Below, one piece after another: positions 33,791 through 45,163 of a stretch of DNA of 64,000 nucleotides. The stretch lies in assembly GCF_047495875.1 (NCBI RefSeq), contig NC_092497.1, positions 34,107,375 to 34,171,374 on the forward strand, written 5' to 3'. Positions within the stretch are counted from its first letter, which is position 1. Each line of letters opens with the position of its first letter. Both the position numbers and the translations under genes were made by a program. Origin of the DNA: Pithys albifrons albifrons (Eukaryota; Chordata; Aves; Passeriformes; Thamnophilidae). A model generated the notes under the pieces. That model worked only from the letters and a program-made list of their open reading frames with translations, made no database searches and was not told the DNA's origin.

Positions 33791-36299
33791 TACAATCATC
33801 ACGGTTATGCTTGACCATGGTAAGCACTGAGTCTATACTGGAGCCAGCTGGCATTGGCTCTGTTGGAGACTGCAGAAGCTTCTAACAGCTCCTCACAGAA
33901 GCCAGCCTATTATCTCTTCCACTGCCAGTACTTTGCCACACAGTACAGGTTGTTATCATATGCACAGGTTGTTATCATCTGCCCATCTTGAAAACTAAGT
34001 ATGGTGGCTTAGCGCAGTGGTTCTATTTCATACTGAGGCACGAGGAGCCTGGGCATGTAATTTAGGGCCCAAAATTTGATGGGATCTGAATATCCTTCAC
34101 TGTCTCTCAGAAAGTGTCACTGGTACTCAGACTTCTGGCTCTGCTGCTTTTTACAGGCAGAAGTAATGAAAAACTTGGACAAGTCAGCCCTGTACTCTCA
34201 TGAGGGTCACACAGGTACTAGTTGCCTAGAGAGTGATGACTGCACAATAATGTAAATATTATTCAGCCTGTTGGTATTGAAAATGTTGGCAATTTGTCCT
34301 GTTGCCTGAATTTGGAAATATGGAAACCCAAATAATTCAAATTTTGCTTCAAATACTAAAGCAGAACCAGTGAAAAATCCACTGTTTATGGGCTCCATCT
34401 GCAGATATGCTTTAAGCACACATGCTTTAGTAAAATTAAATTCATCATGTTGTAGATGTACTGATTTTGTCATAAATGATAATGTTAGTTATCTGGAAAG
34501 GCCTCAGTGAAGTGGCACCATTTTTTATGGGATTATGTCCTCCAAGTGTGAAAAATTGTTATGATGTGTATTACAGTCTAGTGAGGGAGAAAGCATACTA
34601 TCTAATGTATGGACTCTTAACCAGCTGCCTTAAGGTACATAGTTGCATTTTCTTTTGACTATTTTGCATTTATTTCCTGGGTAAGTATTTACTGTCAGTA
34701 TAACTGAAAGACATTATTTTTCTATTTTTTATTTCATTTCTTCATACATTTCACAGAACAGCATAGTATAGCAACAGCCACATTTCTTAATTTCCACTTG
34801 TCCGAGAGCACGTACTCTGAAAGGCAAAAGCAAAACCAAGACACTGCAGGAACTGATGTGTGCTGTGAGCAAAGGGGTAGAAAATCATGAAGCTGCTTTA
34901 AGCTACATTCCTCCTCTAAAACCTGTGTAGTTAATCAGGCATAATAAAAGTGTTATGAATGTGTCAAACCTCAGCCTTATACTGTGTTCTTATCCATAAG
35001 CAATTAATTGGAAATACAGTCTAAGACAGCAGTTTTCAAAGTGGCTTATTTAAAATGACTGTGGTTTGTGTGTTGTGATACATTAGAGCAGAGAAACAGT
35101 ACAAGGTGATTGATTTACAAGTTTTGTCTGAGCGGCTTGGTCAGTATTTACAGCACAGATAAAATAAGACTTGAGATTTAACTATGGATTTCAGTGCAAA
35201 GAATTTATCTTCACCCATTCCATGAAGACTGATTGTAATGGAAATAAAGAAGAATTTTGTCCTGGGGATATCTCAAGATAAACAGAAACAGTTGGCTGGA
35301 CTTCACATCCCAAGGAATAAATTACCTCACCACAGGGTGAAACCCTATAACACTTTTTGTTTCATCTCAGTGTATTTTTTAAATTGAAACTTCCCTATAT
35401 TGTTGTTGGCTCTTTTTATGCCTCACTTGTCATTTGTTATTTCAATTTACAGAGCAGAACAATAGCATTATTGTCAGCAAAGTAAATTAGTTGCTGAAGT
35501 AAATTAGTTTGCAAAGACAAAGCATGACACCTAACACCAGCTAAAGTTTTAGCTGAAATAAAGAACCATTTTATTTGAATCTTTAGATTAGAACACATAT
35601 GTAGTGCAAAATCTATTTCATATACAGCCATCAGATGAGAGATTTTGTTTTTAATGACATGGCAGAATTTTTATGTGCTGCGAGATTTGTACTGTGATGT
35701 GTAAGATGCACTCATTGACTAGAACCTTAGTGGTAATTTATGAATGTTTTCATTATCAATTTAATTTAAATTATATGTTATTGAAACTATGTTTTTATCT
35801 CATGATTATTGTGTACAAGCCCTTGCTGTGCTTCTGTTTCTGTCCTGGTGAAAACATAATTATATCTTTTGCAGTATATATCCAGAGTATAAGAGAAGAT
35901 ATGTTATTCAAATTTCAGATGAAACCTGGTCGGTGGCCTGAACACTTGAAATAGCAGGAGAGAAATACCATAGGGTGCTTGACATTAATCAAACTCTTCA
36001 GGTTCATTTGCATTTTGAGTGTGGAATTACAGCATGCTTTTCTCAACAGAATATGATTCTCCAAGTATTAGATGTCTGTCAACAAATGTCCCTTTACTAA
36101 TAGGTGTTTCTACTTAGCTGGAACAGCCTTCTATAAGGATGGGGACAGAGGATTTTTCAGTTTTTTCTATTACAGATCTAAAGACAATAGTGATTTCTAG
36201 AAGGATGGTAGAATATTGCAGAATCACTGACGTGCAGTTCCTTCATATCCCTTAAGTGTGGAGTTGAGGGAAGCTGATTTGCATAAGCACTGTGAGTTT
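33791..36299. other. No gene seen; mixed sequence
   Basis: No supportable exon, RNA gene or repeat. The first few hundred bases could be further degraded LTR. Confidence 0.5.
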
Positions 36300-37620
36300 A
36301 ATAGAATCATGAAATGGTTTGGGTTAGAAGGGACTTTTAAAGGCCATAAAGGGCAACCTCCTACAACAGGCAGGGACACCTTCCACTAGATCAGGTTGCT
36401 CAAAGCCTCAACTGGCCTTGAACACTTACAGGAATGGGGCAGCCACATCTTCTCTGGGCAACCTGTAGTACCTCACCACTCTTGTTGTAAAAAAAGTCTT
36501 CCCCATATCTAATGTAAACCTGTCCCCTTTCAGTTTGAAGCCATTCTCCATTGTCCTATCATTACAGGGTGTGGTAAATGTCATTATTCTATGGTCTCTT
36601 TTGTATTTGAAAGGTCATACTAAAGTCTCCCTGGAGCTTTCTCTTCCCAGGCTGAAAAAAGCCCGTCTCTCAGACTTTCTTCTGGAAGAGTAGTTCTAGC
36701 CCTTTGATCCATACAGTTTGAGTACTAACTCTAACAGATCCATGTCTTTCTTCTACTGTTAAGTCCAGAGGTAGATGCAGTACCGCACAATAGCACACTA
36801 GAGGGGCAGAATCACCTCCATTAATCTGCTGGCTACATTTAATACTTTTTCTGCAACCCAGGATAGTTTGATTTCCAGGCTGCAAACACACATTGCTGAT
36901 TCATATCTAAGTTTTCATTTCCCAGTATCCCTGAGTCCATCTCTGCCGAGCTGCTGTCAGTCCATTCATTCTGCAGTCTGTATTAATTCTAGTGATTACC
37001 CTGGCCCAGGTGCCTGACATTTTATTTGGCCTTGATAAACTTCTCAAGGGTCACATGATCTCTCTTTTTAAGCTTTCCATGTCTGTCTGATGACATCCCT
37101 CTCCTAATCAATTGTGTCACTCAGCTTTGTGTCAGCTGCAGTCTTGCTGAGGGTGCAGTTTAATCCCATGGTCCATGTCATTGATGAAGATATTAAAAAG
37201 TATTGGTCTCGGTACAGACCCTTAAGGGGCACCACTCATTCCCCATTTCAGTCTGGACATTGAACCAGTAACTGTAACTCACTGGGTGTGGCCAGTTCCT
37301 TACACATCTAACAATCCCTCCATCAAGTCCATAGCTCTCTAATTTAGCAGCAAGAATGTTGTGTGAGACCATGTCAGAAGCTTTACAGAAGTTCAGGTAT
37401 ATGACGGCAGTTTCTCTTCCACTGACCGCTGATGCAGTAACTCCATTGCAGAATGGAGTCACTTAGTCACTATTTGCCAGTGGTGAAGCAATGTTGACTT
37501 TCTGTACTCACCTCCCTGTCTTCCATATGTTTTATCTTTCAGGTCAATCTGATCCATGAACTTTCTGAGGGGAGACTGATTGGTCAGTAGTTCACAGGGT
37601 CCTCCTTTTTTTACCCTTTT
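36300..37620 (-). mobile_element. Old CR1 LINE, minus strand, RT remains
   Basis: It starts with the reverse complement of a CR1 3' end (ATAGAATCATGAAATGGTTT, then GGTTGCTCAAAGCC). It continues through the 3' region into reverse-transcriptase remains (37462-37193), where NILAAKLESYGLDG and a preceding AVIYLNFCKASDMVSHN can be read. Many stops. It differs from copies 1 and 2 and is clearly older. Confidence 0.88.
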
Positions 37621-40600
37621 TAAAAATGGATGCAATATTCTCTTTTCTCCAAACTATTGGGGCTTTGTCTGACTGCTATGACTTTACATAGCTGTCCTTT
37701 GAAGACATCGATCAAGCAGTAGGATAGCTTACATGCTGTTACTCTTAACAGTGGCTGGGTAAGATTTATTCTGACAGTTTCAAGGCAAAAGCTGTGTTTC
37801 AGAATACAGGAAGAGAAATATTCCAAGTGTTCATTCTCCAGGTATTACGGATTCTCAGACATTCTTTGAGAACTGACTTGACTTTCCTTTTATTAGAAGA
37901 CATGATATTATTAAATACTTTAGATATTTTTTTCTGGTTTTGCTTCTCTTCCAAGATGCAGTGGACATACAAATTAGTTCTGTGACACTTGTTTTTGTAA
38001 TAGTGATCTTTGCCCCACTGTGCTCTGTGAGCAATGGTACTTTTGTAGGTTAATGCTGCTTTTAAGTGATCATGATATAAAAACTTGTAGGTGTTTTAGT
38101 ACCTTTGAGGACCTCACCTTTGTCCTGCAGTGTCATACCTGCCAGAAGCGAATCATCCTCAATCTGAGAGTTTAGCAAATAATTTTATTTTAGAAAATAT
38201 TCCTGTAAGTTTTCTGAGATGGGGTGTTATTTGTTAACAAAGCTGATATGCTCTAAGATGTTTGTGTTTGCTATATACTACATTTTGTTGTACATTGCTC
38301 TTTGACACAATCATTCAGTAGTAGTGCAATTAAATGAAAGATTTATGATTGGAAAGACTGCTCATGTTATGAGAGCTTTTGGGTAGTTTTGGGGTTGTGC
38401 TGTCTTAGATAAAGATAATAATAAATTGGATTTTATTTCTTTTGCTTTTTCTAGAGCTAGTGAAAATGTTTGTTTTTATATTTGTACAGTTGACAATGTA
38501 GTATTCAACTAATAAAAGTAACTAATTATTAGTGATAGACAAATGAAGACAGATAAATACTGGTCATTTGTTTTCAAGCTAATATTCTCAATTATCCACT
38601 AGTGCACTAAAATAATTTCCTTGAGTCAGCTAATCAGACATTAGCAGAGATGATCTCATTTATTTTAAGAAATATTCCTCTAATTATTGTTGGAACAAAA
38701 CCATCAAATCCAAAAGAAATGATAATTTTCTTATGTATAATATTGCCTACTAGTGAGCATCACTAGTATTCTCTGGTTTATTCTCTTTATTCTCTGATTT
38801 TCAAAATAAGTATGAGTACATTAAAGAAAAATTCAGTTCACTGATAGCATGCCATTGTTTCCAGATAGTAAAAACTTTGCTTAAACTGAAGAAAAACAAA
38901 GATATTTCCCAGAGGTGTTCTAAATTTTGTGTTGTTTTTCTGTTTATTGCATGACTTCAGTATTACACAGAATTATATGTTTCTTCTTCAATAATGAAGG
39001 CAAAAATGTTCAGTGCCTGCTGGTCCATTGGTGTTTTTAAATTTTAATTATTTATTTTATTTGTTACCTTTGCATATACTGACCGATCTAAAAGTCACTT
39101 TGGTTGTGAAATAATTTGTTTTGGAACTAGAAAACTTACAAAACAAAATACACTTATTGATGTGACAAACTGGTAGCTACAGGACCCAGAATAAAACCAT
39201 TTTATGAGAATTAATGATATGGATACTCCCTGAGAGAGAGGAGCTGTATAACCTGTGAAAGTTGCTGCCTCTGTGTTTTTTCATTTTAAAATTCTGTAAT
39301 TTTCATCTGTTTCAATTTTATGGCCTGGAGAGAAAACTTCCAACAATATATTTTCTAATTACAATCTAGCAGATTTTTATTTTATAATAGACCAGTTGTA
39401 TCAGGTGAGCTTAGAGACTGATCTAGCCTGGAGATTTTTTGAGATTCTCTAAGGACAAATTAGGTTTATGAAGACAATTTCTTATTGTGCAGTTTAAACC
39501 CCAGTTGTTTGCAGCTTAGGATTTTCTTTATGTATATAATAATTTAAAGGAATTTGTATGAAATATCTTTGAATTTTAGGGTTAAATATGAGGTATCTCT
39601 ATGTGTCTCTGCTAAACTTAAATTTACACTTGTATGTGAAATTTGATCGTGTTTGTGGCATTCTTGTACTTTGTAATGGCAATGAAATTCGAGTTTTTAA
39701 TGGAGTTTTCTTGAAATAGGTACCTAAATCTGCATTGTCTTCTTTATGTGTGCATGCAGGTGTGTGTGTGGATGTGTGGATGTGTATGGAGTCACTTTTC
39801 TTAGTTTCAGTAGGTGTGTGTCCATCCTTTCGTAAGATGTTCAAAACCTCTCCTGACAAGAGAAGAAAGCAGGAAATGCCAGTACCTACTCCACTGATGA
39901 GACTGTTTTTACTATCTTAAGCTGTAAGGAATTGTCCTCTGCATGTCAGATAAAGTCAGCCTTTGTATGTGAAGCAAATGTTGTCTCTTGAAATGTAGAC
40001 TGGTTGCTGGCAACACCAGAATACTGATAAATTAACCTCAATGGCATTGCTTATTCTGGGCTCTCATTTTCATTTTTCTATTTGAAGTAGAGAAGTTCTT
40101 GATTAAATTCACATATTTTATGTGGAACACTCTTATAACCAGAAGAAATTTGACCCATAAATCAAGACACTTCAAAGAATTTTGATCACAAATGAACTGT
40201 TCAATGGGCTTCAGAGAATGAGTTTCCAGCAAGCCTGGACATACAGTGTTTTGATGTCTTTATAAAGTCTGGAAAGTGTCCACTGGAATGAGTAAAGTCT
40301 GAGACATGATTCTGTCATTTTCTTTTGGTTGATTGTTGATCATTTATTTGGTTACATTATGCTTTAGTATAACTGAATGCTTCAAAACATTCTCCCTCTA
40401 AATTAAGGACTTAGTTATATGAACTGACAAAACAATCTTTTTATAGTAATGTTTGGGATGAAATCCTGGCGAAGGGGCAGAAGCAGCTGCTGAACTCTTA
40501 CATGTTACTACTTTCACTGTATCTGGTTTCAAAATGCTTGTTCTTTATACTTCTCTCTTTTCAACCATTTCTGTGCCTTGTGCGTTTTGGTAACTGCTTG

Positions 40601-42639
40601 CTTAGAGCCTCTCTTCTGTAACTCCATAGTGAATTCCCCTTTCTATTCTGCTACTTAATAACTATCTCATCTCCTTTGGTATGCTTATCCCCAAACACCA
40701 AAATGCAAGCCAGGAGGCCTTGTGCCATCTCTGAAGAGTTTCACTTGGCTTCATTTAAAAAGCTCTGATCGGTCCTTGTTCACCTGATGAATATCAAAAC
40801 ACATTGACCTTTTTCCCGTGGTCACTACTATAAGTTGCCACCTCAGGTGCCTCTCTCAGGAACTGCTTGAAAAGAGAGTCAGTTCTTTTCCATGCCTTCA
40901 TTTTAGTAAATCTTTCTCCAGAGCTTAAAACGTTGACCAGAGGGACAGGATCATTTCCATAAAAAACACCTGTAAACCACTCCATTGCTTTTTCCTTTAC
41001 CTTACAGCAGACAAAACTTATTTCTGTGCTATACAGCTGTTATTTACTTGAACTCTCAAAATTTACTTCACCATTCAAGAGATATTCCTTCCTATACCTA
41101 CCATGAAACACATCATTTGACCTTTAGACATAATTTAGTATTATTTAATCCCAGCTGTAATGCAGTAGTATGATGTTGTGTTTGTGATGCAGTATATTGA
41201 ACTGAAGCACTGACACTAGCTCTATGCAATCTTATTCTTTTTTTTTCCTTTATGTGATGATTTAGACTATGTCAGTGATATTTCTGAACCTATTTTCTGA
41301 TGGAAATACACTTAATTCTTCCTACTATGAATGTGAGAACACTCCAGGGGAGGAAACTGTTTATAAAGGAAGTGTTTGATTAAAAAGAAATGTAAAACAT
41401 TTTTATAAAGATTGTACAAAACCAGCTAAGTGAAGCTGTTTCTTCACCTTATGAAGAACTATTAAAGAGTTTTGAAGTTTTGTTATTATTACATTGAGAA
41501 GTAATGCATCTAAGAAAAACAGTTATTTCTTAAAAATCTGAAAACATGTAGTATGCACTTGTTCTAACTCTGCTACTAGCAGCTAAAAATTCTCCTATAG
41601 CCAGAGTATTTTAAATTTTCTTTTCTGTTTTAAAACAATAGGATAGCACCTTTCATATATGACACATTGATTATTTGGTGCAGTCATAGCAAGAAACTTG
41701 TGGGATTCTGCTTTTACAATTCGAGTGTTTCCAAGCAGATCTTCAATGAGCAACATAGTGCATTTTGTATGTTGTAAATTTTCCTTTATCATAAATGCAG
41801 CTAGAGACATCTAGTGGTTAAAATGAAAAAAAAAAGAAAAACAAACCAGCCAACGCGTAAACAGACCCAAAACAGTTATCAAAATGGCACTGCAAAAAGC
41901 ATATGCAAAATATCATAATATCAAATTTAGCATCACTAGTACTTCCAATTTTGTTTTGAATGAATTAATTTAGATGCATTTTTTTACCCACCTTGCAAAG
42001 TAATTGGAAGCGCAAACAGACATCACCTCAGGTCTCAAACGCACAAGTCAGTTTCTTCACTTTTAGTGGTGCAATAAAAATCACTTCACAGAAGAAAAAT
42101 CACATACTTGTAATTTACCAAAATTTGTCAGCTGCACACACATTCGTGTTGCAGGTCAATTTAACTTGCATTTTCTGTAGCAGTGCTCATGTTCATGGTC
42201 CCCTCATGGCCACTTCAAGGCAGACTATATGACAAGGGTCCCACTGCACATTTCCATTTTCTCCTCCTGCCTGAGAGAATGTCTGTATAGAAAGGTTTCT
42301 TAAGCTGTCTGCAAAAATATTTTACTTCCTGAAGTACTTGTAACTTCTGCTTTATCCCATCATTACCAGGCATAATGCTGCAAGGAAAATCTGTACTCCC
42401 AGTCATTTCTCAAAGAGATCAGCTCCTCTTTGGATTTACCTTATATGTCAACTCTCAAGAATAGTAACTAATATGATTCCTGCAGAATATATAATCTATA
42501 ATATATAGATCTGTTTATCCTAAGTAGTCAGAAATTATTTCAATGAGTTTGAGTAGCCAAAATTGTGGGGGATTATGCCTTCAAAGTCTTCGAGTATATA
42601 AGATAATTGCAAAAATGTTATGTACCATCTTAATGAGGA
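37621..42639. other. No gene seen; long AT-rich unique stretch
   Basis: About 5 kb without a supportable exon, RNA gene or mobile element. A TG-rich patch lies at 39755-39795. A CCACTAGATGTCTCTAGCTGC word on the minus strand at 41799-41819 resembles a CTCF core. Confidence 0.55.
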
Positions 42640-42996
42640 TCATGCCTGGACAGGAGGCAACAAGCACAAATTGTTTAAGGGGAAATTCTGTTTAGGTATT
42701 AGTAAAAGATCTTTGCCATGAAAACAATTAAACATTGGAATAAGTTGCCATCCCTTCAAATAATCCTTTACATGATGGGGATGCAATGAAATCCATATTT
42801 CTTTGTTCCAACTATTAAAAATGCTGAGGTAATGCCTTAATTTTTTGTGTACCTTTGGCAGTCCCTCTTCATTTCTAAAGTATCTTAATACATAAAGGGC
42901 TGTTTAGTGAGATAATGGCTGATCTTTATCCATGTTTATCAAGCAAATTTGAATGAGATTCTTCAGATGCTGGCTCATAATTCTGTGATTCTGGTT
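42640..42996 (+). mobile_element. Ancient CR1 3' fragment, plus strand
   Basis: Eroded CR1 text: GGGGAAATTCTGTTTAGGTATTAG, AAACATTGGAATAAGTTGCC and a final ATAATTCTGTGATTCTGG with octamer character. It is much more diverged than the other copies. Confidence 0.65.
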
Positions 42997-44443
42997 AAGT
43001 TTCCACTGTCATGGAGAAATTATTTTTGTTTTACACCAATATAAAAAAAAAAAACAAGGAACACTGGACTTGCTATGGAAAGCTGAAACAGCTCTCTTCT
43101 GCTGATGCAGGGAATATAGGTCTTTGACTTGCTAGGATGAAAGTTGATCAATTAAATACTACACTTCTTACTGTTCTTTTCCTGTTTGTTTGGGTTTTGT
43201 TTGTTTGGGGATGTTTTTGTCCAAGATAACACTACTTACCCTTATCTCAATACTGGTCTGCTATTTTGGGGAAAAAAAAGTCACCAAAATTAAGGCCCAC
43301 TTTTGGTGAACTTAGAGACAGCGTCAGCTTGCATCCACTACCTGGACATGCTAAATGAAAAGTAAGAGTTAAAATTTGTCTTTTGCAAATCAAATGTTCA
43401 TTATCTTTCAGCTTTCCACTGTGAGACTTCCTTCCACTCACAGCAATATTTCAGAAATGAATAGCAACTTTCATGCTGCTTACATTAGTTTCTTAATAAT
43501 AGCCTTAGCCAGCTCTATTCAGTGTCAGTTCTCATTAGCAATCTTATTGTATTGCTGAAGATTCTTGTAGCTTCATCAACAGTATTGTGTGGTTGTATTA
43601 GGAACTGATAGCTTATAGCTCATAACTGATAGTTTATAGTGTCTGATCGCTTATTGCTTCTGAGCTCAAACGCAGGTCTGATACAAAGACAGATCAGGTG
43701 CTGAAGCTGGATCTAATAATACATTTACTTTCATGACCACATGGAAAAGCCACTAAGGATGAAAAATACTGCTTGGTAGCTCTTCAGTAGGCATATTTCT
43801 TTTGACTGCGTATGATTGTTTTCATATGGGCACTGATGCATAAAGCTTATCTGTTTGACTTGGTATGGTTGAGGTTTCTTGTTAAGGTTTTTTTTTAAGA
43901 GAGAAAGAAAAAGACATGGATTTATCTGCAATTTGGTCACTATGGCAACACAGTGGTTTGCACATATTGAATGATCTGTTGTTGTCTGCTGTTTCCTAGT
44001 TGAGCAATTTACTATTAATCCAATTGTAAACTGGACTTGGAAGCTGCCAGACACTTATAAATAGGGTTTCTTCAGATGTTTAATCTGATAAACAAAGTTT
44101 CATCTGTTTCCTTGCACATCAGCTGCAGCAATGCCATGCAAACTTAGAGATGTAAACTAGTTTCTAATGATCAATTTATCAATGTTACCTATTTAATGAA
44201 TTGTCAGGTATATTTATTTTCTTTGTTCCTTGAAAAGCTTTCCTGTGTCTAGAAGACTGCAATATTTTGTGTCTTGCAAGAGTAATGAACAGTTGCTTGC
44301 AACTATTGAGAAATCAAAAAATTTATTACCTCTCTTAATCTTCTAGAAGTCTTTGTTTGTATGCCATTTGGCATGGTGTATAAATATATCAGTTTGCCCG
44401 GACAACCCTTTTCTTTGTTGATGAACTGGATGTATTTCCTTCA
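42997..44443. other. No gene seen
   Basis: Unique AT-rich sequence up to the ERV-B target-site copy. No supportable feature. Confidence 0.55.
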
Positions 44444-44448
44444 CTTAG

Positions 44449-45075
44449 TGTCCTAGTTCAGCTGGAGGGACCAGCTAACCCTGTGTGGTGGTGATCAAAC
44501 CTGTGTATTCCACCCCCTCTATTCATTCCCCAAGGACAATGGGCCATTAGCAGCAGCTGCCCAGGGAGCCATTATCACTTCACACCCAGCCTGAGGGGGG
44601 CGGAGCTGCTAATGGGCCATCAACAGCTCAACAACCCCTGGCTCCCAGAGTTAATCACCCATTGTGTGAGTCCCCGCCCAGGGGGAGGGACTGAGTGCTC
44701 CCTGAGGGTACATAAGTGGTGGGTGAGAAGACCTCAGGACCTTCTCGTCGGATCCAGAGCAGCAGCAGGACCTCGACAGCAGGAGATCACCGCTCTCGCC
44801 CAGACCACAGCCCTCGCCTGCACCAACAGGTTTTTCTTTTCCTTTTGCTCTGGACTGGGGGGAGCCACAGGGGTCTCAGCACAAGGGCAAACAAACCCCC
44901 TTGGGTTTGTGCCCCAGGACACTGGGTTATACTGCTGGGGTATTGTGAGTTGAAAGCAATTTCCCTTGTGTATCAGTGTTGTTATTGTAATATTATTATT
45001 AAAATTTAGCTCTGACTTATAATCTCTCTCGTGGTGAGTTCATTTCCCCTGCTGGTTCACCTTCAAACCAGCACA
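44449..45075 (+). repeat. ERV-B 5' LTR
   Basis: 627 bp, TGTCCTAGTT...CCAGCACA. A TATA-like TACATAAG lies at 44709-44716 and ATTAAA at 44998-45003. The last 24 bases of U5 hold a perfect 8-bp hairpin TGCTGGTT-N8-AACCAGCA (45050-45073). It promotes transcription of the element and is near-identical to 50523-51149. Confidence 0.97.
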
Positions 45076-45115
45076 TCTTTTGGCGCCCAACGTGGGGCAC
45101 GAGAGAGAAGTCAGA
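45011..45115 (+). promoter_or_regulatory. ERV-B U5-leader duplex around the primer site
   Basis: U5 segments TCTGACTT (45011-45018) and CTCTCTCGTG (45024-45033) are exact complements of leader AAGTCAGA (45108-45115) and CACGAGAGAG (45098-45107). This gives 18 base pairs with a 5-nt bulge (ATAAT). The duplex encloses the U5 terminal hairpin and the primer binding site, the same arrangement as in ERV-A. Confidence 0.75.
45081..45098 (+). promoter_or_regulatory. ERV-B primer binding site, tRNA-Lys1,2
   Basis: TGGCGCCCAACGTGGGGC, all 18 nt of the Lys1,2 site used, for example, by Mason-Pfizer-type viruses. It starts 5 nt (TCTTT) after the LTR end. Confidence 0.92.
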
Positions 45116-45163
45116 ACTACAATTTCATTTTGTGTATTTGGGTACAGAAACTCCCTGACTACC

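Noticed and set aside
45080..45163. Upstream extension of ERV-B Gag into the primer binding site
   Set aside because: The extension has no ATG. The first ATG, in good context, is at 45164, and ERV-A Gag likewise starts at an ATG directly before the first membrane helix.
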